Of a DNA stretch of 5,221 nucleotides, positions 1 to 5,221 are shown piece by piece. Positions within the stretch are counted from its first letter, which is position 1. The number at the start of each line of letters is the position of its first letter. The position numbers were made by a program, and so were the translations under genes. Below the pieces are notes generated by a model, which worked only from the letters and a program-made list of their open reading frames with translations, did not search any database and was not told the origin of the DNA. Source of the stretch: Gammaproteobacteria bacterium (GTDB taxonomy: Bacteria > Pseudomonadota > Gammaproteobacteria > Pseudomonadales > Pseudohongiellaceae); the NCBI GenBank assembly GCA_002727755.1, contig PBXX01000007.1:16362-21582 (forward strand), in the 5' to 3' direction.

Positions 1-206
1 GCTACAGCCTGACTATACCCCCCGGTACCCGTGGGATATGCGGACCATGCAATTGTCTTTGGAAATTGGATATTTTTTTCTGCGGCGAACAATCCTTGCA
101 CTGGCATGATTGATAGCATGCAAATCACTAGACTGAATATTCTACAGAACACAGTTTGGCGATTTAGTAAAATTCCAGAGCACAGAAAGGTTTGCAAGAG
201 ATTCAT
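1..206 (-). CDS. TAXI-family TRAP transporter substrate-binding protein, N-terminal part (runs off left edge)
   Basis: This would be the periplasmic binding subunit of a tripartite (TRAP) secondary transporter, which captures an organic acid or amino-acid-like ligand for a membrane permease. Sixty-eight codons are visible from ATG at 206, with no stop before the window edge. Residues 1-42 look like a long Sec signal: a basic/polar start (NRQ, CR), a hydrophobic core IFSLVICMLSIMPVQGLF, and a likely cut near A41/A42. The mature start, PKTIAWSAYPTGTGGYSQAV, matches the opening strand and glycine-rich ligand loop of TAXI proteins (pattern W-x-A-Y-x-x-G-x-x-G-Y-x-Q-A). The frame is open upstream to a TAG at 252-254, so GTG at 215 or TTG at 236 are alternative starts. 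No clear Shine-Dalgarno precedes any of them; a GGTG lies 6 bases before ATG. A strong terminator lies upstream, so this is probably a separate transcript. The permease genes would be expected further left. Family call moderately sure; ligand unknown. Confidence 0.72.
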   Translation of the reverse strand, partial: MNLLQTFLCSGILLNRQTVFCRIFSLVICMLSIMPVQGLFAAEKNIQFPKTIAWSAYPTGTGGYSQAV

Positions 207-284
207 TTGGGACACCGTTATTATTATCGGTCCCAAGAATATCTTAGCTATCTACTCTTTACTATGAGGATCAATTAATTAACC
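207..284 (-). promoter_or_regulatory. Leader/promoter gap before the TRAP binding protein gene
   Basis: This AT-rich stretch lies between the terminator of the oxidative genes and the ATG at 206. Because the upstream terminator is strong, a promoter for the TRAP gene should lie here. I see a TTGATC near 270-275 (minus strand) and AT-rich blocks resembling -10 elements (TAAGAT, GATAAT), but no pair with good spacing. The presence of a promoter is inferred from gene layout, not from a convincing motif. Confidence 0.3.
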
Positions 285-321
285 AAAAAAAAACACCCGA
301 ACAAAGTGTTTGGGTGTTTTT
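285..321 (-). terminator. Strong rho-independent terminator ending the oxidative gene cluster
   Basis: The arms 289-303 and 307-321 pair over 15 bp (one G-T wobble) around a three-base loop, with a GGGTG/CACCC core. In the minus-strand direction the hairpin runs into nine T's (A285-A293 on the plus strand). It begins 14 bases beyond the TAA of the 322-aa gene. On the plus strand the hairpin is also followed by five T's, so it may act in both directions, though no plus-strand gene is seen to need it. Confidence 0.9.
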
Positions 322-335
322 CATCTTTGAAATAT

Positions 336-1304
336 TTATCTGGTTACAGTTACCGTAACATTTTGATAGGTAAACATGGATCCGTCGCTAGCTATCCCAC
401 GCAACACATATTCGCCGGGCGTATCGAACGTCACCTGTGAACTCCAACGATTTCCCTCCGGTGGAAGGGGTATTGTAAAAGGTGGTGACCAAGGAGAATT
501 AGCGTAGACCCGAGAATCCATGTAAGTCTTCATCTGCGTTGGCTCAAAAGTAGCTCGATCAGCAGGTCCTCTATATACCGTCCAAGAAAATCTCTCTCCG
601 GGCCCTGAGGAAACTACTATCGATTGAGGTGGCCGATAAATCTGCTCTGGCGTTCTTGGAACTGGCCGCTGAGATCTAGCTGGAAGATTATCAGGATCCT
701 TGACTATAACCGCTAGATCTAAAGGCTGCCCAACTCGGACTGTCCTGAAAGCCTCGCCCTCTAGGGTTAGTTCAGGTGGAATGTTAGTTCTTAAACGATC
801 ATCGAGACTACCAAACGCACCACCGACCTCAGTTGAAATCACCTGAGGGTCGATTCGATAGTCAGGCTTAAGGGTTCCATAAGCCCGGCCTGTATGACTT
901 GATCTTCCCTGAAGAGTCCATACTAACTCTTTTTCTCCAAAATCAGCGGGGACATCTACTGTAAACAGGAATGGATTCCTTCGAGGGTAGAAGTGCGTGG
1001 GCTGACCGCGATCTGCTTGCGAAAAGTCATAACCATCAACTGTAATATCATCCAATTGACCGGGTTCAACAACGCTAAAATAATTCCGCTGTCCAACATC
1101 AACGTCGAACTCTTCTTCCCAGTTTGAGTTCATATAGCCAAAAAAAAGTTTGAATGTTCCATCATCATTTGGCCACCAACCTTCGTATGCTGGCGAGAGA
1201 ATATCACCAGACAAAATCATTCTCCTCTCTTGGGCGGTTGCTGAAAAAGCAACCACCAAGAGAAGCGCCGCGATCACAAAAGAATAACTGCTTCGTGCTC
1301 GCAT
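336..1304 (-). CDS. Secreted beta-sandwich protein of unknown function with C-terminal Ig/PKD-like domain (322 aa)
   Basis: I do not recognise a characterised function. The start at 1304 gives a clean Sec signal peptide (MRARSS, hydrophobic IAALLLVVAF, SATA|Q cut near residue 24) and has GGAGG at 1316-1320, 11 bases upstream. The frame extends to a GTG at 1403, but that would overlap the neighbouring gene by about 100 bases and bury the signal. The mature chain has no cysteine, heme motif or membrane segment. Its N-terminal half carries motifs I associate with an uncharacterised family from environmental genomes: Y-E-G-W-W (40-44), F-G-Y-M-N-x-N-W (55-62), D-R-G-Q-P-T-H-F-x-P-R-R (98-109) and F-G-E-K-E-L-V-W-T-L (122-131). 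The C-terminal half (about 176-322) looks Ig/PKD-like: P-P-E-L-T, V-x-V-G-Q-P-L-D-L, then F-D-T-P-G-E-Y-V-L-R-G-I-A-S-D-G and V-T-V-T-V. It starts one base after the copper enzyme's stop, so the two are probably co-translated; a partner or substrate-presenting role is inference. Confidence 0.88.
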   Translation of the reverse strand: MRARSSYSFVIAALLLVVAFSATAQERRMILSGDILSPAYEGWWPNDDGTFKLFFGYMNSNWEEEFDVDVGQRNYFSVVEPGQLDDITVDGYDFSQADRGQPTHFYPRRNPFLFTVDVPADFGEKELVWTLQGRSSHTGRAYGTLKPDYRIDPQVISTEVGGAFGSLDDRLRTNIPPELTLEGEAFRTVRVGQPLDLAVIVKDPDNLPARSQRPVPRTPEQIYRPPQSIVVSSGPGERFSWTVYRGPADRATFEPTQMKTYMDSRVYANSPWSPPFTIPLPPEGNRWSSQVTFDTPGEYVLRGIASDGSMFTYQNVTVTVTR

Positions 1305-1305
1305 T

Positions 1306-2775
1306 TTAGTCTGATCCTCCGCCAGCCTCATCATATTCTGGCACAGGCGCCCAGCACAGCGGACAACCGACATCATAGTTATTCTTGTTACCCAAGATTT
1401 CACGTCGAGCCGCCATTTCTTCCTGGAATTGCTCTTCTGTCATTGTTACTGAGTAGCCCAAATCTATGAACATGTTAGACACGGAACGTCGGCCACCTCC
1501 AGACCAGTTTCTGGAATCAGCCAGATTAGGGTTGTTTGAAGAGGTGTCCATGTAAGCGATTGTTTGAAGGATCGTGCCTTTAGGTAATAACGGCGCGCTA
1601 TCCTCTTTATAGATGTACTGCTTCACCCAATTGTGGTCGTATCCAACACAGTTAATAGTGAATTTGTTATGCCCAAAAATAGCTTCTAGACACATTCTCA
1701 CGCCCGGAGCGTGAAGATGAGGCTCAAACGCCATAATCTTTGTGTGTTCCTGAAGTACAACTGAGTTTCTTAACTCTTGGTTAGGGAGCCCGGGCAAAAC
1801 GTCGAGGTCTACGCCATTACCTGTTCTGGGACCTCTCTCGGTATATTTAGGTTTGTAACCTTTTGGAAAGAATTTTATACCAAATTCCAAGTGACCCTTC
1901 GTCTCACGCCCGTTTGAATGCATATGCGCAGCATTAAGATGTAACGCAGAGTTTGCCTGAAGAAGTCGACCAGCACTATCAGGGAACTTGTCTGCGTTTC
2001 GACCAACTTCATGTATGGGCCAACCTACCCGTGTTTCAGGTAAGATAAAAGAACCGTCCTCACTCAAAACACCACTGCTGTATGTCATATGATGCCAAAT
2101 GTAGCGACCCCCAACGGTATTGCTGCCAATATCGTCTGGAATATCATTAACTTCCTTAACTTCGATAGACTGAACATATCTGTCTTCAGTCAGTCCAGTT
2201 GGCACTATACCAATATCACCCCACCAATCCGGTGCAACCGCGGGTCTAGTCATTTCTGGACCAGTCAAAACCAAATCAGGCTCACCTAACGTCCAGTCTT
2301 CACCCTCTGTCACAACGTACGGAGGCGGTTCGTTTGCTGGATTTCCTCGAGGAGCTCCATTTTGAGCCCATGCCTGGATCATCGCTAAATCGAGATCAGA
2401 CAGAGAATAGTCGCTCTCGAAACCGTCAGAGATACCAATATCTTTTTCGATATACCATGGTGGCATCGCACCCATCCTGTCGCGAATTGCCGTTCTGTAC
2501 ATAATCACTGGAGCCCATGGCCTGACCTCATCATACGATAAGAAAGACATTGGCCCGCCGCCGCCAGGTCTATGACACTGCAGACAGCTCCGCTGCAAAA
2601 TAGGGGCTATGTGATCAGCATAGTTTATGTCAGACGCTTGCATCTCAAAGTCAGCAATATCGTAATAGTGCATTTTTTGAGCGGACGGATTGCTATCGTA
2701 GGACTGCGCGATAGTCTGGTTCGCAATGGCAAGTGTCGTAAGAGCTAGTAGAGTGAGAATTTTTCTGACAATCAT
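1306..2775 (-). CDS. Secreted cytochrome c domain fused to a PHM/DBM-like copper type II monooxygenase (489 aa)
   Basis: This is probably a periplasmic monooxygenase that hydroxylates an unidentified C-H bond at a two-copper site, with a built-in heme domain for electron supply. A Sec signal covers residues 1-23 (TIA|QS). Residues about 50-140 form a cytochrome c domain: CLQCH at 64-68 binds heme, and M104 in M-P-P-W is the likely axial ligand. Residues about 160-445 resemble peptidylglycine alpha-hydroxylating/dopamine beta-monooxygenases. H228-H229-M230 matches the paired His of the first copper site, with H284 (H-M-H-S-N-G) as third ligand; H353 and H355 (E-P-H-L-H-A-P-G) plus M435 (S-N-M-F-I-D-L-G-Y) match the second copper site. 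The Y-D-H-N-W (379-383) and L-P-K-G-T (397-401) segments are typical of bacterial members. C362/C376 may form a disulfide, and a C-P-L-C-W lies near the C-terminus (471-475). The start is supported by GGGAGA 8 bases upstream. The gene sits next to a PQQ dehydrogenase and a cytochrome. Family assignment is good; substrate unknown, and the ligand mapping is by eye. Confidence 0.88.
   Translation of the reverse strand: MIVRKILTLLALTTLAIANQTIAQSYDSNPSAQKMHYYDIADFEMQASDINYADHIAPILQRSCLQCHRPGGGGPMSFLSYDEVRPWAPVIMYRTAIRDRMGAMPPWYIEKDIGISDGFESDYSLSDLDLAMIQAWAQNGAPRGNPANEPPPYVVTEGEDWTLGEPDLVLTGPEMTRPAVAPDWWGDIGIVPTGLTEDRYVQSIEVKEVNDIPDDIGSNTVGGRYIWHHMTYSSGVLSEDGSFILPETRVGWPIHEVGRNADKFPDSAGRLLQANSALHLNAAHMHSNGRETKGHLEFGIKFFPKGYKPKYTERGPRTGNGVDLDVLPGLPNQELRNSVVLQEHTKIMAFEPHLHAPGVRMCLEAIFGHNKFTINCVGYDHNWVKQYIYKEDSAPLLPKGTILQTIAYMDTSSNNPNLADSRNWSGGGRRSVSNMFIDLGYSVTMTEEQFQEEMAARREILGNKNNYDVGCPLCWAPVPEYDEAGGGSD
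1315..1320 (-). promoter_or_regulatory. Shine-Dalgarno (GGAGGA) deciding the start of the 322-aa gene
   Basis: On the minus strand GGAGGA sits inside the last codons of the copper monooxygenase gene, 10-11 bases before ATG 1304. It supports this start over the in-frame GTG at 1403, which has no comparable site at good spacing. Because it lies in the upstream coding region, translation of the two genes is likely coupled. Confidence 0.7.
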
Positions 2776-2783
2776 TTCAGCTT

Positions 2784-2789
2784 TCTCCC
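2784..2789 (-). promoter_or_regulatory. Shine-Dalgarno (GGGAGA) of the copper monooxygenase gene
   Basis: GGGAGA lies 8 bases upstream of the ATG at 2775 on the minus strand. This is good spacing, and together with the signal peptide that starts at this codon it fixes the start. Confidence 0.65.
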
Positions 2790-2965
2790 GTTGTGGTTTT
2801 CTGTATTTTATCGGTATCGATTTGACGAAAACTTCTTTTATTTCAAAGCTATAAGACTATCGCAAAGCAAGAGCTTAATACTAGCTAGGTCACAATAAGT
2901 TGCAATCACTACAACCTCGATACTAAAGACTGAAAGCATAAAATCCCAGTATCGTTTTGTCTACT

Positions 2966-2993
2966 AAACTTGAGCTTATTTTACTAAGCCAAG
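2966..2993 (-). terminator. Possible weak intrinsic terminator or attenuator after the PQQ dehydrogenase gene
   Basis: On the minus strand CTTGGCTTA (2993-2985) pairs with TAAGC-T-CAAG (2978-2969) over nine base pairs with one bulged T, around a six-base loop. It starts 15 bases after the TAG stop. Only three T's follow, and the stem is A/T-rich at its tip, so termination would be inefficient. It could give partial read-through into the monooxygenase gene or protect the 3' end of the transcript. Confidence 0.35.
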
Positions 2994-3008
2994 CCCTCAA
3001 AATTATTG

Positions 3009-4634
3009 CTAATTTGGGCTTTTAAGCGCAAAAGCAGTTAAGGTCGTACCTGATGGGATCATTACGTACTGTAACCCATCTAGCATATAGGTGATCGCGG
3101 CAGCTCCCCAAATTCTTGAGCCTGTTTGGTAGTGCCACAAATTTTCTCCAGACTCAGCATTAAAAGCCATAAAATTACCTTCGTGATCGCCAGCAAAAAC
3201 TAAGCCTGATGCGGTAGACATGACTCCCCCAAAGGTAGGCGACGGATACCTAAATTCCCACTCCAATTGACCTGTGTGAACGTCTAGCGCTCGCAGTGCT
3301 CCATAACCCGCTTCAGCATCAATAAAAACTGTGCCGCCAAAATTGGATTGACCTCGAGTATCTGCAGGTTCCTCAGGCACGTAAGTCGCGCAAGTTTCTC
3401 TTGCAGTAAGAATGAAAAGATCCAACCCGGGAAAGAACGTAGGCGGATAAAAATTAGTAGAGCCCCAAGGATCCGGCAAACAACCCAAACTACCATCATT
3501 TAGAACCACCGGCCTTCCATCCTCTCCTATTTCTCTTGCCCATGTGGTTGCTGTGAAGGGTTCGCCAAGTAAAAATTCTCCTGTAACGCGATCTAGAACA
3601 TAAAAGAATCCGTTCCTATTGCCGACCATGACCACCCGCCTTGGCTGACCTTCCCACTCGATGTTTGCAAGCACTGGCATATGGTTCGAATCCCAGTCAT
3701 TTACATCATGTGGTGTGAACTGGTAGTGCCAACGAAGTTCTCCGCTGTCAGCATCCAGAGCAACAATAGAATCGGTATAGAGGTTATCGCCAGGTCTATT
3801 CTCATCGTAATAGTCCGGATTAGGATTACCAACCCCCCAGTAAATCAAGTTTAAATCAGGATCAAACGACCCGTTCATCCAGGTTCCGCCGCCGCCCTGC
3901 GCAAGAATGGTTGGATCGTTGGGCCAGGTTTCGCTGCCGGGCTCACCAGGACCAGGAATCGTATTGAAGCGCCAAATTCTTTCGCCAGAAACTGGATCAA
4001 AAGCATCAATGAACCCCCTCGTCTGGTATTCTCCGCCCGAGATTCCCACGATTACTTTGTTGTCCAGTATCAAAGGCGCCAGTGTCGCCGAATATCCAAT
4101 CTGATAATCAGCTAATTCTCGCTCCCAGAGAACCTCTCCAGTTCTCCTATCGAATGACATTAAATGAGCATCCAAAGTCACCATGAAGAGCTGATTACCC
4201 AACATACCAAAACCCCGATTAACCGGTGCGCTGGCTCCGTATGTCAGATCATCCGGCAGATTTCTCCGATACTCCCAAAAAGGCCTGCCAGTCCGTGCAT
4301 CCAAGGCCCAAGCATAATTGTTTGATCCGGTTACATAGAGAACGCCATCATCCAACAAAGGAGTGCCCTCCCAACCACGGCCACGAGTAGTGGTTCCAGA
4401 CTGAAAAGTCCAAATTGAGCGAAGGTCTCCAATATTATCCGGAGTAATCTGAGTAAGCGGACTATGGCGTCTCCCACTGTAATCGCCCGAGTAGGTCAAC
4501 CAGCGGGTTGGGTCAGAAAAACCGTTTAAAATGTCTTCGTAATTTGGGCCGACACTAGACTGACCAAAAGTTGCGCAAGAAATAACCAGCCATGAAGTAG
4601 CTATCAATTTTGAATATTTAACTGTATTTCTCAT
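3009..4634 (-). CDS. Periplasmic PQQ-dependent (quinoprotein) alcohol dehydrogenase-type enzyme (541 aa)
   Basis: This enzyme oxidises an alcohol or aldehyde using pyrroloquinoline quinone and a metal ion, passing electrons to a cytochrome c. An eight-bladed propeller is visible as repeats of the type A-L-D-x-x-T-G-x-x-x-W (for example 110-120, 292-302, 449-459, 490-500). Expected active-site residues compared with methanol dehydrogenase: E89 (W-E-G), E202 in G-G-E-Y-Q-T-R-G (metal ligand), W252, N270 in G-V-G-N-P (metal ligand), D313 (catalytic base) and R340 in N-R-N-G-F. D315, two residues after the base, is an Asp as in lanthanide-dependent XoxF-type enzymes. C385 and C415 match a conserved structural disulfide, but the vicinal Cys-Cys before V-N-R-G is replaced by Ala-Ser (135-136). 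There is no fused heme domain at the C-terminus; the cytochrome is encoded just upstream. Residues 1-25 are a Sec signal, and V-I-S-C at 17-20 could alternatively be a lipobox. A GAGAG lies 9 bases before the ATG. Substrate unknown. Confidence 0.93.
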   Translation of the reverse strand: MRNTVKYSKLIATSWLVISCATFGQSSVGPNYEDILNGFSDPTRWLTYSGDYSGRRHSPLTQITPDNIGDLRSIWTFQSGTTTRGRGWEGTPLLDDGVLYVTGSNNYAWALDARTGRPFWEYRRNLPDDLTYGASAPVNRGFGMLGNQLFMVTLDAHLMSFDRRTGEVLWERELADYQIGYSATLAPLILDNKVIVGISGGEYQTRGFIDAFDPVSGERIWRFNTIPGPGEPGSETWPNDPTILAQGGGGTWMNGSFDPDLNLIYWGVGNPNPDYYDENRPGDNLYTDSIVALDADSGELRWHYQFTPHDVNDWDSNHMPVLANIEWEGQPRRVVMVGNRNGFFYVLDRVTGEFLLGEPFTATTWAREIGEDGRPVVLNDGSLGCLPDPWGSTNFYPPTFFPGLDLFILTARETCATYVPEEPADTRGQSNFGGTVFIDAEAGYGALRALDVHTGQLEWEFRYPSPTFGGVMSTASGLVFAGDHEGNFMAFNAESGENLWHYQTGSRIWGAAAITYMLDGLQYVMIPSGTTLTAFALKSPN

Positions 4635-4643
4635 CTTCGATTA

Positions 4644-4648
4644 CTCTC
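4644..4648 (-). promoter_or_regulatory. Modest Shine-Dalgarno (GAGAG) of the PQQ dehydrogenase gene
   Basis: GAGAG lies 9 bases before ATG 4634 within the 27-base spacer after the cytochrome stop codon. No promoter or terminator fits in this short spacer, which argues that the cytochrome and the dehydrogenase are co-transcribed. Confidence 0.45.
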
Positions 4649-4661
4649 AATTATATTTAGA

Positions 4662-5221
4662 CTACAAACTTGATTGCAGGAAACTAATGATATTTCTGAG
4701 TTCTGTGTCGCTTAGCAAGGACTCAGAAAAAACAGGCATCAAAGACTGCTCCTCATATTCGAGTCCCTTAAGAGACATTTTTGAAAAAGCTCTAAGAGAT
4801 TGATTCGCATCCATTATCTGAATAGAGAATGCATCCTCTCGTTTAATAACTCCTTGAATCTGCTGACTATCCGAAGTTGTAATTGATACAGGTTTATAAC
4901 CACGTGATATGGAGAAACTCGGGTTTCTTATCGAACTAATTAGCGCCTCTAGTGATCTGACCTCTGTTATTTTCGACAAATTAGGACCCAAAGCACCTCC
5001 CTCATTCCCTTTGCGATGACAAGCTGCGCAATTGTTTGAAAAGAGTGTTCTACCCAAATCAGGATTTCCATCTACAGCAGAGGAAATACCGGAAACTCCA
5101 ATGCTTCGCAGGTACGATACTAACATCCAAATTTCTGTATCAGGAAAAGTATGCGCCGGCATAATGCTGCCTGGCACACCATTTCGAATTTTGTCAAAGA
5201 CAGATTCATCAGATGTTCCGG
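4662..5221 (-). CDS. Di-heme-type cytochrome c, C-terminal part (5' end beyond right edge)
   Basis: This is probably the electron acceptor or relay for the adjacent PQQ dehydrogenase in the periplasm. The frame is open through the right edge: 185 residues are visible, ending at TAG 4662. Beyond an internal GTG at 5177 the reading continues upstream as G-T-S-D-E-S-V-F-D-K-I-R-N-G, which is normal cytochrome sequence, so that GTG is not the start. The first visible part (about 5080-5219) is the end of a cytochrome c domain: I-R-N-G-V-P-G, then S-I-M-P-A-H with the probable axial Met, then E-I-W-M-L-V-S-Y-L-R-S-I; its CxxCH must lie off the window. A second domain has CAACH at 5016-5030, a G-P-N-L-S loop, the segment P-S-x-S-I-S-R-G-Y with a small beta insert (x-G-V-I-K-R-E-D), and S-L-M-P-V-F with the second axial Met. 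This second domain resembles the heme-binding domain often seen in Planctomycete and Acidobacteria oxidoreductases. Confidence 0.87.
   Translation of the reverse strand, partial: GTSDESVFDKIRNGVPGSIMPAHTFPDTEIWMLVSYLRSIGVSGISSAVDGNPDLGRTLFSNNCAACHRKGNEGGALGPNLSKITEVRSLEALISSIRNPSFSISRGYKPVSITTSDSQQIQGVIKREDAFSIQIMDANQSLRAFSKMSLKGLEYEEQSLMPVFSESLLSDTELRNIISFLQSSL

Larger units (their letters stand above)
2776..3008 (-). promoter_or_regulatory. 233-base intergenic region, possible promoter/operator for the monooxygenase pair
   Basis: This non-coding, AT-rich gap separates the quinoprotein gene from the monooxygenase gene; no frame encodes a convincing protein. It holds a weak hairpin near the upstream gene, three copies of the hexamer CGATAC or its complement (2814-2819, 2918-2923, 2949-2954), and only weak promoter-like pairs such as TTGCGA then AATAAA at 17-base spacing, within about 2830-2862. 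The gap is large compared with the other spacings in the cluster (27 bases and 1 base), so the monooxygenase and its partner may have their own promoter. That is inference. Confidence 0.35.

Noticed and set aside
2..109. Plus-strand frame open from the left edge to TGA at 107, as the tail of a convergent gene
   Set aside because: About 35 codons with some protein-like composition (P-R-Y-P-W-D-M-R), but it overlaps the better-supported TRAP binding protein on the other strand and matches no family I know.
31..267. Plus-strand open frame of 78 codons starting at GTG
   Set aside because: It has no recognisable domain or signal. It is antisense to the minus-strand frame from 206 to 3, which has a signal peptide and a TAXI-like mature start, and it runs to just before the terminator on the opposite strand.
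336..1304. Particulate methane/ammonia monooxygenase subunit B identity for the 322-aa protein
   Set aside because: Considered because of the beta-rich periplasmic fold and oxidative context, but it has no membrane helices after the signal and none of the His copper motifs of PmoB/AmoB.
1305..1403. N-terminal extension of the Ig-like protein to GTG 1403 (355 aa)
   Set aside because: It overlaps the monooxygenase gene, has no good ribosome site, and would put 33 residues in front of a clean signal peptide; ATG 1304 has GGAGG upstream.
2089..2289. Plus-strand open frame of 66 codons inside the monooxygenase gene
   Set aside because: Antisense shadow of a well-supported coding region, with no protein features.
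3284..3499. Minus-strand open frame of 71 codons inside the quinoprotein gene
   Set aside because: Alternative frame within a coding region whose correct frame carries conserved PQQ motifs.
3907..4104. Plus-strand open frame of 65 codons inside the quinoprotein gene
   Set aside because: Antisense shadow of the E202/N270 region of the dehydrogenase.
5175..5177. GTG at 5177 as the start of the cytochrome
   Set aside because: The frame continues upstream to the window edge with normal cytochrome c sequence, and starting here would cut through the first heme domain.
1..5221. tRNA, rRNA, CRISPR array, insertion sequence or prophage elements
   Set aside because: No regularly spaced repeats, transposase motifs, terminal inverted repeats or tRNA-like cloverleaf were seen on reading through both strands.

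Overview
All supported genes lie on the minus strand, so the window reads right to left. The AT-leaning, moderate-GC sequence, the many Sec-exported proteins and the TAXI-type TRAP binding protein suggest a Gram-negative, probably marine or environmental, uncultured proteobacterium. This is inferred from gene content. There is no rRNA or other phylogenetic marker, and close relatives of the oxidative genes are also common in Acidobacteriota-like metagenomes.

From right to left: (1) the 3' part of a c-type cytochrome gene, with the end of one heme domain and one complete CxxCH domain, running off the right edge; (2) 27 bases later, a periplasmic PQQ-dependent (quinoprotein) dehydrogenase of 541 aa, whose active site carries a D-W-D signature resembling the lanthanide-dependent enzymes; (3) a 233-base gap with a weak hairpin and a repeated CGATAC hexamer; (4) a 489-aa secreted protein joining a cytochrome c domain (CLQCH) to a copper monooxygenase domain of the peptidylglycine/dopamine beta-monooxygenase type, with candidates for all six copper ligands; (5) one base after its stop, a 322-aa secreted beta-rich protein of unrecognised function with a C-terminal Ig/PKD-like domain; (6) a strong intrinsic terminator with a 15-bp stem and nine T's; (7) at the left edge, the first 68 codons of a TAXI-family TRAP transporter substrate-binding protein. 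Gene 7 has no stop inside the window and is easily missed.

Working model (inference): genes 1 to 5 form a periplasmic oxidation module. The heme-fused copper enzyme would hydroxylate an unknown organic substrate, the quinoprotein would oxidise the resulting (or a related) alcohol, and the di-heme cytochrome would pass electrons to the respiratory chain or back to the monooxygenase. The 322-aa protein may be a partner or scaffold. The substrate cannot be read from the sequence. The TRAP binding protein beyond the terminator is probably a separate transcription unit, although it could import a product or substrate.
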